Shown here piece by piece: positions 16,505-25,356 of a stretch of 64,000 nucleotides of DNA. Source of the stretch: Peptoniphilus asaccharolyticus DSM 20463 (lineage in GTDB: Bacteria; Bacillota; Clostridia; Tissierellales; Peptoniphilaceae); the NCBI RefSeq assembly GCF_900176115.1, contig NZ_FWWR01000009.1:248001-312000 (forward strand), in the 5' to 3' direction. The position numbers and the translations under genes are program-made. Each line of letters begins with the position of its first letter. The stretch's first letter is position 1. A model generated the notes under the pieces. It had not been told where the DNA came from. It did no database searches and saw only the letters and a list, made by a program, of their open reading frames with translations.

Positions 16505-16684
16505 ATGGCAGTACCTAAGAGAAAAACTTCAAAGCAAAGAAGAAACAAGAGAAGAGCATCTTCTTATAGATTAAATAAAGTAACTATAGTAGAATGTCCA
16601 AACTGTCACGAGGCAAAGATGCCGCACAGAGTTTGTCCAAGCTGTGGATATTATGACGGAAAAGAAGTGCTTGTAACAGAGTAA
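16505..16684 (+). CDS. rpmF: 50S ribosomal protein L32
   Basis: 59-residue ribosomal protein with the standard start MAVPKRKTSKQRRNKRRAS and four zinc-binding cysteines (Cys31, Cys34, Cys44, Cys47; CPNC...CPSC). The start is 8 nt after GGAGGTG. The linkage with yceD and the terminator right after the stop complete the usual arrangement. Confidence 0.97.
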   Translation: MAVPKRKTSKQRRNKRRASSYRLNKVTIVECPNCHEAKMPHRVCPSCGYYDGKEVLVTE

Positions 16685-16700
16685 TAATCATGATAAAGAA

Positions 16701-16726
16701 ACTTCCCTGTACAGGGGAGTTTTTTA
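16701..16726 (+). terminator. Terminator after rpmF
   Basis: Stem ACTTCCCT (16701-16708) / AGGGGAGT (16713-16720), loop GTAC, then TTTTTT. Confidence 0.88.
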
Positions 16727-16813
16727 TTTATGTAGTAATAATTAGGATATTCTTTTATTAAATCTATTAATAATATGTGGTAAAATTAAAATAATAAACT
16801 AAGGAGGGAAAAA

Positions 16814-17548
16814 ATGTCAGGACATTCTAAATGGCATAACATAAAGCAAAAAAAAGGTAAAGAAGATGCCAAAAGAGGCAGAATATTTACTAAACTTGGT
16901 AAATATATAATGGTAGCAGTTAAGGAAGGTGGTCCGGATCCTGACTATAATCCACAGCTAAAAGTTGCAATAGATAAAGCAAAAGCTGAAAACATGCCTA
17001 ATGACAATATAGAAAGAGCTATTAAAAAAGGTGCTGGAGAAGATAGTGCTGATAGTTTTGAAGAAATAACATACGAAGGATATGGACCAAGTGGTATAGC
17101 TGTTTTAGTTAACTGTTTGACTGATAATAGAAATAGAACAGCTCCAGACGTTAGACATGCGTTTGATAAATACGGCGGAAACTTGGGAACTCCAGGTAGT
17201 GTATCTTTTATGTTTGATAAAAAAGGACAAATCGTTGTGCTATCTGATGGAATAGATGGAGACGAGTTGATGATGGTGGCAATAGATGCTGGGGCTGAAG
17301 ATGTTATCGAAGCAGAAGATGCATACGAAGTTATAACAGCGGTTGAAGATTACCACAAAGTTAGACAAGCTCTTGAAGAATCAGGATATGAATTTGTTCA
17401 ATCTGATATAACTTATATACCACAAAATTACACTACACTGACAGATCCAGATGATATAAAAAATATGGAAAAGATGATAGATGTTTTAGAAGATAATGAT
17501 GATGTACAAGAGGTTTATACTAACTGGGATAGACCTGAAGAGGACTAA
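16814..17548 (+). CDS. yebC: YebC/PmpR family DNA-binding protein
   Basis: 244 residues of the conserved YebC family, described as transcriptional regulators or, more recently, as translation factors relieving stalls at proline-rich stretches. The diagnostic start [20 protein letters not shown], the [16 protein letters not shown] segment and the acidic C-terminal domain are intact. It has its own AAGGAGG site and stands alone between the rpmF terminator and deoC. Confidence 0.95.
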   Translation: MSGHSKWHNIKQKKGKEDAKRGRIFTKLGKYIMVAVKEGGPDPDYNPQLKVAIDKAKAENMPNDNIERAIKKGAGEDSADSFEEITYEGYGPSGIAVLVNCLTDNRNRTAPDVRHAFDKYGGNLGTPGSVSFMFDKKGQIVVLSDGIDGDELMMVAIDAGAEDVIEAEDAYEVITAVEDYHKVRQALEESGYEFVQSDITYIPQNYTTLTDPDDIKNMEKMIDVLEDNDDVQEVYTNWDRPEED

Positions 17549-17697
17549 TCAAGCTAAAGTGTTAGTTAATATAATTGGGTATAGCTATTATATAGATAGT
17601 CCAATTTATTTAATACATTAATAGCTTTTAAAATTTATAGCTATTTATAGATTTAATAGTTTAAGTACGTCGAGTGTTTAAGAATATGGAGGAAATT

Positions 17698-18357
17698 ATG
17701 AATTTAAACAAGTATATTGACCACACATTATTAAAACCGGAAGCAACAAAAGAAGCAATTTTAAAGTTGATTGATGAAGCTAAACAATATGATTTTTGTT
17801 CAGTGTGTATAAATCCTGCATGGGTGTCTTTAGCAGCTAAAGAACTTAAAGATACTGATGTTAAAGTTTGTACTGTAATTGGATTTGATTTAGGTGCAAC
17901 TACAACGGCTTCAAAGGCATTTGAAACAGCTAATGCAGTTGAAAATGGTGCGGACGAAGTTGATATGGTAATCAACGTAGGGTTCTTAAAGTCAAAAGAA
18001 TATGATTTAGTTAAAGAAGATATTGCTGAAGTTGTTAAAGCAGCTAATGGAAAAATTGTTAAAGTTATCATAGAAACTTGCTTGTTGACTGATGAAGAAA
18101 TAGTGAAAGTTTGTCAATTATCAAAAGAAGCGGGAGCAGATTTTGTAAAGACTTCTACAGGATTTAATTCAGGTGGAGCAACTGTTGAAGATGTTAAGCT
18201 TATGAAGGAAACTGTAGGTGAAATGTTAGTTAAGGCTTCAGGTGGTATAAGAGATTTAGATACAGCTTTAAAAATGATTGAAGCTGGAGCTGACAGACTT
18301 GGGGTTAGTGCCGGAATTCAAATTATAGAAGAATACAAGGCAAGAAATGCAAATTAA
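17698..18357 (+). CDS. deoC: Deoxyribose-phosphate aldolase
   Basis: Cleaves 2-deoxyribose-5-phosphate to glyceraldehyde-3-phosphate and acetaldehyde in nucleoside catabolism. The ATG at 17698 follows GGAGG (17688-17692); an ATG at 17674 in the same frame has no site. 219 residues. The Schiff-base lysine is Lys151 in the motif VKTSTGF, and the start [13 protein letters not shown] is typical. It overlaps lgt by 11 nt. A purine nucleoside phosphorylase (25357-26052), tdk and psuKG elsewhere in the window support active nucleoside salvage. Confidence 0.96.
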   Translation: MNLNKYIDHTLLKPEATKEAILKLIDEAKQYDFCSVCINPAWVSLAAKELKDTDVKVCTVIGFDLGATTTASKAFETANAVENGADEVDMVINVGFLKSKEYDLVKEDIAEVVKAANGKIVKVIIETCLLTDEEIVKVCQLSKEAGADFVKTSTGFNSGGATVEDVKLMKETVGEMLVKASGGIRDLDTALKMIEAGADRLGVSAGIQIIEEYKARNAN

Positions 18358-19084
18358 TCCAGTAGCTTTTACAATATTTGGAATAGAGGTTATGTGGTAT
18401 GGCATATTGATAGCAATAGGGGCCTTATCTGCAATAACTATAGCAAATAAATTAGGTAAAAGAGAAGGTTTTAAAGAAGACATAATTTATGACTATGCAA
18501 TGATAGCTCTGCTACTAGGAGTGGTTGGAGCTAGGGCATACTATGTGATTTTTAATTTAGACTATTATATGCAACATACTTCAGAAATTTTAGCTATTAG
18601 AAATGGTGGCTTGGCAATTTATGGCGGGATAATAACTGGAGTTATAGTTGGAATAGTCTATACCAAAATAAAAGGTATAAAATTTTTCAAATTGGCTGAT
18701 GTAATTGCTCCAGGACTAGCTCTTGCACAAGGGATTGGTAGATGGGGTAACTTTGTAAATCAAGAGGCTCATGGAGCGCCTACAGACGTTACGTGGGGTA
18801 TTATGATAGATGGGGTTAAGGTTCATCCTACATTCTTATATGAGTCCATATTAGACGTTGGAATTTTTATCTTTTTATATTTCTTCTTATACAATAAAAA
18901 GAAATTTGAAGGACAAATTTTTGCAACTTATGGAATGATTTATGGCTTAGGTAGATTTGTAATAGAGGGAATGAGAACAGATTCTCTTTACTTTGGTGGG
19001 ATGAGAGTTTCTCAAATTGTGAGTTTACTTATAGTATTGGTATCAGCATCATTTATTATGTATTCAAAGAGAAAGGCGAAGTGA
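18347..19084 (+). CDS. lgt: Prolipoprotein diacylglyceryl transferase
   Basis: Membrane enzyme that adds diacylglycerol to the lipobox cysteine of prolipoproteins (PotD in this window is one likely client). 245 residues with about seven hydrophobic segments. The essential motifs are present: WYGILIAIG near the N terminus, [10 protein letters not shown], the signature [13 protein letters not shown] and HPTFLYES. The start lies inside deoC, so expression is coupled. The terminator stem overlaps its stop codon. Confidence 0.95.
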   Translation: MQINPVAFTIFGIEVMWYGILIAIGALSAITIANKLGKREGFKEDIIYDYAMIALLLGVVGARAYYVIFNLDYYMQHTSEILAIRNGGLAIYGGIITGVIVGIVYTKIKGIKFFKLADVIAPGLALAQGIGRWGNFVNQEAHGAPTDVTWGIMIDGVKVHPTFLYESILDVGIFIFLYFFLYNKKKFEGQIFATYGMIYGLGRFVIEGMRTDSLYFGGMRVSQIVSLLIVLVSASFIMYSKRKAK

Positions 19085-19099
19085 CCTTTCTCTTTTTTT
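19066..19099 (+). terminator. Terminator overlapping the lgt stop
   Basis: Stem AAAGAGAAAGG (19066-19076) / CCTTTCTCTTT (19085-19095), loop of 8 nt holding the TGA, then T's to 19099. Confidence 0.88.
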
Positions 19100-19124
19100 A
19101 TATTGAAATGGTATAATAGATAGT

Positions 19125-19871
19125 ATGAAGACAATTTTATTTGTGTTAGCGTTAGTATTGTATTTATATTTTCAACTTGCAGTTGTAAAAGTTAAGACTA
19201 TAAATATAACTAATGGGAAGATAAAAAATTTTAGATTTGTACAAATTTCAGATTATCACAACAATGTTTTGATAGATCTAAATAAGATAGAAGAGAATAT
19301 AGAAAAATTTGAACCAGATGCAGTTTTTTTAACGGGAGATATTATATCTAGGGATACAAATAAATTGGATAGAGTAGAGAGGCTATTAAAAATTGTATCT
19401 AGATATCAGACGTTTTTTGTTATGGGTAATCATGAATTTGAAAACAATATGATTGATATAAATTTAATCTTAGAAAAATATGGTATTAAAAATTTAAAAA
19501 ATGATTCTTATTTAATTAAGAGTAGTGACTTAAATATTAAAGTATTTGGAGAAGAGTTCAGAGGGAGTAATTCGGACTATCAATATGCGGACTACAATAT
19601 TTTGTTGGTACACAGTCCTGAGCAATTTTTAAACAATTTTAAACCTTATGATTTAGTGCTTAGCGGTCATAAACATGGCGGTCAGGTAAGAGTCCCTTTT
19701 ATAGGGCAGATAATAGACCATGGGCCGAAGTTTTTCCCTAAGTATTCTATGGGATTATACAATGTAAAAAATACTTTATTGTATATAGACTCTGGTTTGG
19801 GTCAGAGTTTATATATTAGATTATTCGATAGAGTTTCGTACACTCAAGGGATAATAAAAGGAGGGGATTAG
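19125..19871 (+). CDS. Membrane-anchored metallophosphoesterase (YkuE-like)
   Basis: 248 residues: an N-terminal membrane helix (1-20) and a calcineurin-like phosphoesterase domain with the metal motifs D43-x-H45 (SDYHNN), G71-D72, G101-NHE, VHSP and GHKHGGQ. The fold and anchor resemble B. subtilis YkuE and LpxH-related enzymes; the substrate is unknown. A TATAAT at 19112-19117 lies so close to the ATG that the message would have almost no leader. The next gene begins within 14 nt of the stop. Confidence 0.87.
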   Translation: MKTILFVLALVLYLYFQLAVVKVKTINITNGKIKNFRFVQISDYHNNVLIDLNKIEENIEKFEPDAVFLTGDIISRDTNKLDRVERLLKIVSRYQTFFVMGNHEFENNMIDINLILEKYGIKNLKNDSYLIKSSDLNIKVFGEEFRGSNSDYQYADYNILLVHSPEQFLNNFKPYDLVLSGHKHGGQVRVPFIGQIIDHGPKFFPKYSMGLYNVKNTLLYIDSGLGQSLYIRLFDRVSYTQGIIKGGD

Positions 19872-19884
19872 TATTAGTCTTTTA

Positions 19885-21477
19885 TTGGTTGCGATAGTTT
19901 TAATGCTTGCATTATTTGCAGTTAGAATAGCAGATTTTTCGGGAATTCCATCATTACTTCTGTTTATATTTCTCGGAATAGCATTTAATTTAATGGGATT
20001 TGAATTTTATGATTTTGAAGTGTCAAACAGTATAGCAACTTTGGCTCTTATGATAATTATGTTTTACGGTGGATTTAGCACCAATTGGAGCATGGGAAAG
20101 CCTGTTTGGAAAGAGAGTGCAATACTAAGCACATTTGGAGTATTCTTTACTGCAATTTTAACAGGTGCATTTTGTCACTATGTGCTTAGATTTAAGTTGT
20201 TAGAATCCATGCTTTTGGGATCTGTCATAGCGTCTACAGACTATGCGAGTGTATCTTCGATTTTGGTTTCGAAAAATTTGAACTTTAAATATTCAACTGC
20301 GCCTCTGTTGGAACTTGAAAGTGGTTCAAATGACCCTACAGCTTATACTATGACTTTTGTATTTATTTCGCTATTGGCGGGAGAGAGTATCTCTGTTCCT
20401 ATTTTAGTTTTAAAACAAGTTGGTTTTGGAATTTTGATAGGTTTTGGGATGGGAGTGATAGTAAAGCACTTAATCAAAAACATACACTTTGATGAAGATG
20501 GATTGTTTACAGTTTTTATAGCGGCTACTATGATTGCTACATATTCTATAGCTATTTTGATAGAGGGAAATGGATATCTTGCAATTTACTTATATGGAAT
20601 ATATTTGGGAAATCAAGAGTTCTCAAGGAAGAGGGATGTTGTATTTTTCTATGATGGATTGGGAGGCTTAGTTCAAATTGGGCTATTCTTTTTACTTGGT
20701 TTGTTGTGTAATGTACAGCGTTTAATAGGCGTATTTCCAGTTGCTTTGGTAGTGATGTTATTTATAACATTGATTGCAAGGCCGTTTAGTGTGTTTATGC
20801 TTATGAAACCTTTTAAATTAAAAAATAATCAACTTAGCATAATTTCTATAGCGGGGCTTAGAGGAGCTGCTGCAATTGCATTTGCAATAATGGTAGTGAA
20901 TAGCAAAGTGAAAGTGACGATTGATATATTCCACATAGTATTTTTAATATGTCTTTTATCTTCATTTATTCAAGGTTCAATTATGCCAATTTTGTCAAAA
21001 AAGCTAAATATGTTAGAAGAGAGTGACACTGTACTTAAGAATTTCAATTTCTATCAAGATAAGTCGGACATAGGTTTTATTCAAACTAAAATAGAAAAAG
21101 GATCTAGATGGGACAATGTGCCTCTTAAGGATTTTAATCTAACTTTTAATTTAATAGTTGCGAAAATTGAAAGACAAGGCAAGACCATAGTTCCGAATGG
21201 AGAGACTCTGATAAGAGAGGGCGACATTATAGTGCTTGGAGGTCAAAGCTATTTTGATACTACAGGTTCTAACTTAATAGAGATGACTCTTTCTAATGGA
21301 CATAAATGGGTAGGTAAAAAGATAAAGGATTTAGAATTTAAAGAAAAGCAGTTAATCGTAATGCTACAAACTATTGATAATAAAATAATAGTGCCAAACG
21401 GAGAAACTTATCTATATGAAGGGGATAAGGTAGTTATTTTAAAACAGAACAGAAAGAAAACTCAGATTAAAAAATAG
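19885..21477 (+). CDS. Potassium/proton antiporter with RCK_C domains (CvrA/NhaP2-like)
   Basis: About 530 residues: a CPA1-type transport domain with roughly 12 membrane segments (to about 375, including SVIASTDYASVSSILV with the conserved Asp), then a cytoplasmic region with two RCK_C/TrkA_C-like repeats, each with an IVPNGET-type loop (residues of about 430 and 505). Export of K+ or Na+ for protons is likely. The TTG at 19885 is the first canonical start, but it sits 18 nt from GGAGGGG (19860-19866). An in-frame ATT at 19873, 6 nt from that site, would add the residues ISLL and may be the real start. Confidence 0.85.
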   Translation: MVAIVLMLALFAVRIADFSGIPSLLLFIFLGIAFNLMGFEFYDFEVSNSIATLALMIIMFYGGFSTNWSMGKPVWKESAILSTFGVFFTAILTGAFCHYVLRFKLLESMLLGSVIASTDYASVSSILVSKNLNFKYSTAPLLELESGSNDPTAYTMTFVFISLLAGESISVPILVLKQVGFGILIGFGMGVIVKHLIKNIHFDEDGLFTVFIAATMIATYSIAILIEGNGYLAIYLYGIYLGNQEFSRKRDVVFFYDGLGGLVQIGLFFLLGLLCNVQRLIGVFPVALVVMLFITLIARPFSVFMLMKPFKLKNNQLSIISIAGLRGAAAIAFAIMVVNSKVKVTIDIFHIVFLICLLSSFIQGSIMPILSKKLNMLEESDTVLKNFNFYQDKSDIGFIQTKIEKGSRWDNVPLKDFNLTFNLIVAKIERQGKTIVPNGETLIREGDIIVLGGQSYFDTTGSNLIEMTLSNGHKWVGKKIKDLEFKEKQLIVMLQTIDNKIIVPNGETYLYEGDKVVILKQNRKKTQIKK

Positions 21478-21490
21478 TCTGAGTTTTTTA
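21458..21490 (+). terminator. Terminator between antiporter and folD
   Basis: Stem AAACTCAGA (21458-21466) / TCTGAGTTT (21478-21486), loop carrying the antiporter stop, then TTTT. A-rich left flank means it may also serve the converging folD transcript. Confidence 0.8.
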
Positions 21491-21497
21491 TTTGAAA

Positions 21498-22298
21498 TTA
21501 TTTAATAACACTTTCGATTAAAAGTAGATTAGTAAGCCCGCCAACTCCATTTGGAACAGGAGAGTAAGCTTTAATTTTATCTTGTATGTCTGCAGAGTTT
21601 AAATCGCCTGTAAATCGACCATCTTCATTTCTAGTAATGGCAATATCTATTACTATAGCATCTTCACTAAAATAGCTCGAATCTAAAAATTCACTTTCAC
21701 CAACGGCAGTGAATATAATGTCAGCTCTTAAGCTATGTTCTCTTAAATTTTTGGTTTTTATATGAGCTATTTCAACGGTTGCAAATCTATTTAAAAGTAA
21801 CATTGCAAGAGGTTTTCCGACTACGTTTGAGTGATTTATTATTAAGCAGTTTTTAGACTCTACATCTATTCCATAATAGTCCAGAAGTTCTATAGAAGCT
21901 TTTGGGGCAAGTGGAATAAATCCAGAAGTATCACCTGAATATAATTTAGCTTTGTTAATTGGATTCATACAATCAACATCTTTTTCAGGAGATATTAAAC
22001 GATCTAATTCATCTTCATCAACGCCATCTGGGATAGGTCTAAAGATTAAAATACCTGTTACAGAATCATCTTCGTTGAGCTTTTGTAAATCTGAATAGGC
22101 ATTTTCCGGAGTAGTATCTATAACTACAACTTCTAAATCAACTTTGTTTGCAGTTGAAGTTAGACCTTTTAAATAAGCGCTATTTCCAAAATTTTTCTCT
22201 AATCTTAAAATGGCTAATTTACTATTTGCAGTAGAATACTTTTTTAAATTTTTAAGTTTTTCCTCATAAAGAGGTTTTGAATATAATATTTTAGTCAT
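21498..22298 (-). CDS. folD: FolD-like methylenetetrahydrofolate dehydrogenase/cyclohydrolase, catalytic residues altered
   Basis: 266 residues aligning over the full length with FolD, the NADP-dependent enzyme interconverting methylene-, methenyl- and 10-formyl-tetrahydrofolate. The order of motifs is kept: KDVDCMNPIN (106-115, Asp109 retained), SNVVGKPLA (cofactor loop), ADIIFTAVG and PVPNGVGG. Key catalytic positions are changed: the YVxxKxK motif reads Y42-LKGLTS, so the catalytic lysine is Leu46, and the VQLPLP motif reads IFRPIP, so the glutamine is Phe86; the PCTP motif reads IPLAP. Activity is therefore doubtful unless chemistry has shifted. Solo gene between terminators. Confidence 0.75.
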   Translation of the reverse strand: MTKILYSKPLYEEKLKNLKKYSTANSKLAILRLEKNFGNSAYLKGLTSTANKVDLEVVVIDTTPENAYSDLQKLNEDDSVTGILIFRPIPDGVDEDELDRLISPEKDVDCMNPINKAKLYSGDTSGFIPLAPKASIELLDYYGIDVESKNCLIINHSNVVGKPLAMLLLNRFATVEIAHIKTKNLREHSLRADIIFTAVGESEFLDSSYFSEDAIVIDIAITRNEDGRFTGDLNSADIQDKIKAYSPVPNGVGGLTNLLLIESVIK

Positions 22299-22371
22299 TA
22301 GTCACCTCTACATACTATTGTTCCAAAGCAATTGATTTCTGTCAATAAAAAAATCCTTCGTAGAAGAAGGA

Positions 22372-23379
22372 TTAAGATAAGTGCATAAGACTTTGAATTA
22401 AAAGACTTACTGTGGTGATTGAAACCCAACAGCAGAATCCTAAGATTATTGCCTTGCCACCAGTTTTTATAATATTTACAATGTCAGTGCTAAGTCCGAT
22501 ACCAGCCATAGCCATAGTTATAAAAAACTTAGAAAGAGTTTTAAGTGGCTTGAAGATAGCTGGAGAAGCTCCTAACTGTATTGAAACAGTGGTTACTATA
22601 CTTGCAATTAAGAAAAATAGTATAAAGTATGGAAAAATCTTTTTTATACTCACATTGTTGTTTGAAGTCTTTTCTTTTTTCAATCTTATAAATGCCAAAG
22701 TTAGCACTATTGGTATGATGGCTAAAGTTCTGGTCAATTTAACTATTGTGGCAGTCTCAAGAGCATTTGCTCCGGAGTGTATTCCGTCCCAGACAGTTGC
22801 TGCCGCTGTAACAGATGAGGTGTCGTTTATTGCAGTGCCTGCAAACAGACCAAAGCCTGTGTTAGATAGACCTAAGTATTCTCCAAAGCTTGGGAAGATT
22901 AGTGCTGCCAATATGTTAAATAGAAATATTACAGAAATAGCTTTTGCAACTTCTTCATCTTCGGCTTCGATAACTGGTGCAGTAGCAGCTATGGCAGAGC
23001 CACCGCAGATTGATGAACCAACGCCAACTAAGATGGCTGTGTTGGATTGAATGTTTAGAACTTTTTGTAAAACATAAGCCACGATTAGTGATGTTAGAAT
23101 AGTAGAAATAATTATAGGCAGAGAAGTCGCCCCCACTTTAATTACATCAGATAAATTCATCCCAAAGCCGAGGAACACAACAGCAAGTTGAAGAATGTAC
23201 TTAGAAGTGAATTTAATTCCGTTTTGAGTTAAGCTCTTATCTTTATAAAAGAGACTGATCAACATACCAACTAATATTGCAAATACAGCTCCGCCGACAA
23301 GTGGGAATCTACTTCCTAAGAAAGTACAAAAAAGTGTTATTACAAAGCACAATAACATACCAGGAAATTTATTTTTCAT
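22372..23379 (-). CDS. yeiH: YeiH/UPF0324 family membrane protein, putative sulfate exporter
   Basis: 335 residues with about ten membrane segments and the family signatures [14 protein letters not shown] (about 120-133), [14 protein letters not shown] and the C-terminal GLSTDI. The family is annotated as putative sulfate exporters, though experimental evidence is thin. It is divergent from a LysR-type gene, the same partnership as yeiH-yeiE in enterobacteria, which suggests control by that regulator. The minus strand right after it (22346-22364) carries a short hairpin TCCTTCGTAGAAGAAGGA followed by little T. Confidence 0.88.
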   Translation of the reverse strand: MKNKFPGMLLCFVITLFCTFLGSRFPLVGGAVFAILVGMLISLFYKDKSLTQNGIKFTSKYILQLAVVFLGFGMNLSDVIKVGATSLPIIISTILTSLIVAYVLQKVLNIQSNTAILVGVGSSICGGSAIAATAPVIEAEDEEVAKAISVIFLFNILAALIFPSFGEYLGLSNTGFGLFAGTAINDTSSVTAAATVWDGIHSGANALETATIVKLTRTLAIIPIVLTLAFIRLKKEKTSNNNVSIKKIFPYFILFFLIASIVTTVSIQLGASPAIFKPLKTLSKFFITMAMAGIGLSTDIVNIIKTGGKAIILGFCCWVSITTVSLLIQSLMHLS

Positions 23380-23489
23380 TTATACAACTCCTATCTTATT
23401 TAATTCAAATGTATTATACAAAGAAATTGATTAAAAATAAAATTATAATATGTTATACTTTCATAAGAAATATTTATAGTAGGTGCAAG

Positions 23490-24362
23490 ATGATAGATTA
23501 CAGAATGAAAACTTTTATAGTTGTGTGCAAGACATTAAATTTTACTCAAGCAGCGAGAGAGTTAAATATAACTCAACCGGCAGTTTCAAACCATATAAAA
23601 GCAATTGAAGAAGAATATGGAATCGATCTTTTTAAGTTCCAAGGTAAAAAAGTTATTTTAACTGAAGAGGGAAAGCTACTTTTGAATTTGATAAGTTCCA
23701 TGACAAATGATATAGAGCATTTTAAGGACTATTTATCACATAACAGAAGCAAGGTGAGATTGAATTTTGGAACCACACTCTCGATAGGAGAATATATAAT
23801 GTCTCCTATTTTAACTAAAATAATCTCAAAAGAATCTCAATTGTCATTGAGAATGGTAGTTGAGAATACGAAAAAACTTTTGGAACTATTGGACACGGGG
23901 AAGATAGATTTTGCGATTGTAGAGGGATATTTTAAAAGACACTCTTATCAGAGCAAGGTGTTGAAAAAAGACAGATTAATTCCGGTATGTTCAAGCGATT
24001 ACGATATAAAAGACAATGTGAGAATAGAAGAAATTTTTGACAACTGGATTTTTGTCAGAGAAGAGGGTTCTGGAACTAGAGAGGTTTTAGATAGGACTCT
24101 TAGAGGAATGAACTATTCGACAGATGATTTTAAAAACATATCTGAGATAGGAAATTTGAACGCCATTAAAAGTTTGGTTGAGAACGGACTTGGAATATCA
24201 TTTATGTATGAATCCGTAGTTGCCAAAGAAATAGAAGATGGAATTTTAAGAGAGATAAAATTAAATGATTTCGAGGCGACACATGATTTCACATTTTTAT
24301 GGAAAGAGGGAAGTTTTTATTCAAAGTATTATGAAGAGTTATTTGAGATGATGAGAGAATAG
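23490..24362 (+). CDS. LysR family transcriptional regulator
   Basis: 290 residues from ATG 23490 (AGGTG site 23481-23485); the frame is open far upstream into yeiH, but that would be untypical. The N-terminal winged HTH (residues 1-60; KTLNFTQAARELNITQPAVSNHI) and the substrate-binding domain are complete. The effector is unknown. The 110-bp divergent region with yeiH contains T/A-rich dyads suitable as LysR boxes, so it probably regulates yeiH and itself. Confidence 0.92.
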   Translation: MIDYRMKTFIVVCKTLNFTQAARELNITQPAVSNHIKAIEEEYGIDLFKFQGKKVILTEEGKLLLNLISSMTNDIEHFKDYLSHNRSKVRLNFGTTLSIGEYIMSPILTKIISKESQLSLRMVVENTKKLLELLDTGKIDFAIVEGYFKRHSYQSKVLKKDRLIPVCSSDYDIKDNVRIEEIFDNWIFVREEGSGTREVLDRTLRGMNYSTDDFKNISEIGNLNAIKSLVENGLGISFMYESVVAKEIEDGILREIKLNDFEATHDFTFLWKEGSFYSKYYEELFEMMRE

Positions 24363-24378
24363 ATTTTGAAAGAATTAT

Positions 24379-24527
24379 GCAGGGGCGGCACATTTGTGTT
24401 GAAATTTATAACCAAAAAATATTTTAAAAATTATGTATTTCATTATCCACGAATTGTAACGGGCGGGCTTCGCGTTGCTCGTCGCCCCTACGGCGGTACG
24501 GTCTCACGATGTTTGTGCGTCCCCTAC
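24379..24527 (+). repeat. GC-rich intergenic repeat-like block with imperfect inverted ends
   Basis: A 149-bp island that is far richer in G+C than its surroundings. The left end reads CAGGGGCGGCACATTTGTG and the right end, on the other strand, GTAGGGGACGCACAAAC, giving imperfect inverted ends. A second GTAGGGGCGACGAGC motif (minus strand, about 24475-24490) and a GGGCG...CGCCC stem lie inside. No gene is supported. It resembles mobile intergenic repeats of the GTAGGGGCGA type. It lies between the LysR gene and tRNA-His. Confidence 0.5.
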
Positions 24528-24550
24528 AAATAATAATTATAAAAAGACAA

Positions 24551-24583
24551 ATAAAAAAGGAACAGTCATAAAAACTGTTCCTT
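24551..24583 (-). terminator. Terminator of tRNA-His
   Basis: On the minus strand, stem AAGGAACAGT / ACTGTTCCTT (24574-24583 with 24557-24566), then TTTTTTAT. Confidence 0.85.
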
Positions 24584-24591
24584 AATTTTAA

Positions 24592-24669
24592 TGGGGTGGA
24601 TAGTGGGATTCGAACCCACGATCTCAAGTGCCACAAACTCGCGCCCTAACCAACTAGGCCATATCCACC
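24592..24669 (-). tRNA. tRNA-His (GTG)
   Basis: 78 nt including an encoded CCA. The acceptor stem has the extra G(-1) paired with the discriminator C, typical of tRNA-His (GGTGGATA...TATCCACC). D stem, anticodon stem CGAGT/ACTTG (with a G-T pair), anticodon GTG and T arm GTGGGTTCGAATCCCAC are all well formed. Confidence 0.97.
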
Positions 24670-24769
24670 AAAACCGATACCAATATATTACCAAAATTTG
24701 ATAACCATGTCAAATGTTTTTTTATTTAAATTTAATAATTAAAGCCCTCCATGTTTAAGAGAGCTTTAA

Positions 24770-25348
24770 TTAAACTGAAATAGAGTCTTCCAACGATTCA
24801 AAAGTTTTTTCACCAATGCCTGGCACATTCATAATATCTTCTATTTTCTTAAATTGAGTTTTTTCTCTATATTTAATAATACTTTGGGCAGTTTTTTCGC
24901 CAACATTTGGAAGTTTCATCAAATCTTCTTTGGTTGCTGAGTTTATATTTATTTTTGAGAGTTCTTCGCCACCAGATGACTTAGCAACTTCGCCAACGTA
25001 AGGAATATAAACTCTGTCTTCGTCGGCTAATTTCTTAGCTAAGTTTATATTGTTCATGTCTGCGTCTTCGAACATTCCGCCACACGCGTTTACTGCATCT
25101 ATAACTCTTGAGCCGGATGGAAGTTTAACAAGGCCTGGACTTTTCACACGTCCTGCAACATGCACATAAATTTCTTCAGGTTCATCTTCTAAAAGTAATT
25201 TGCTGTCGGATTCAGAAATTTGGTTAGAACTTTCTAATGAAAGCTTTGGTTCTGATTTAACTTCTGTCATATCGACATAAATTTTAGCCAAAAACATAGC
25301 AATTACTACAAATACACCTATCAAAATTTTATTTTTCTTAAAGTCCAT
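24770..25348 (-). CDS. comEA: ComEA family DNA-binding competence protein
   Basis: 192 residues: N-terminal membrane anchor (about 7-26), a SLBB domain (about 58-120; VHVAGRVKSPGLVKLPSGSR) and a C-terminal pair of helix-hairpin-helix motifs (about 130-192; NINSATKEDLMKLPNVGEKTA). In competent Gram-positives ComEA binds double-stranded DNA outside the membrane and feeds it to ComEC. No comEC follows here. It is 8 nt downstream of deoD on the same strand, so it is probably co-transcribed with it, a link between nucleoside salvage and DNA uptake that may be coincidental. Confidence 0.9.
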   Translation of the reverse strand: MDFKKNKILIGVFVVIAMFLAKIYVDMTEVKSEPKLSLESSNQISESDSKLLLEDEPEEIYVHVAGRVKSPGLVKLPSGSRVIDAVNACGGMFEDADMNNINLAKKLADEDRVYIPYVGEVAKSSGGEELSKININSATKEDLMKLPNVGEKTAQSIIKYREKTQFKKIEDIMNVPGIGEKTFESLEDSISV

Positions 25349-25356
25349 AGCAACAC

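Noticed and set aside
22412-23050. 212-codon open frame opposite yeiH
   Set aside because: Antisense shadow of a clearly conserved membrane protein; no ribosome binding site and low-information sequence.
24424-24636. 70-codon frame over the GC-rich block and tRNA-His
   Set aside because: It runs through the tRNA and a repeat-like island; such translations are common false genes.
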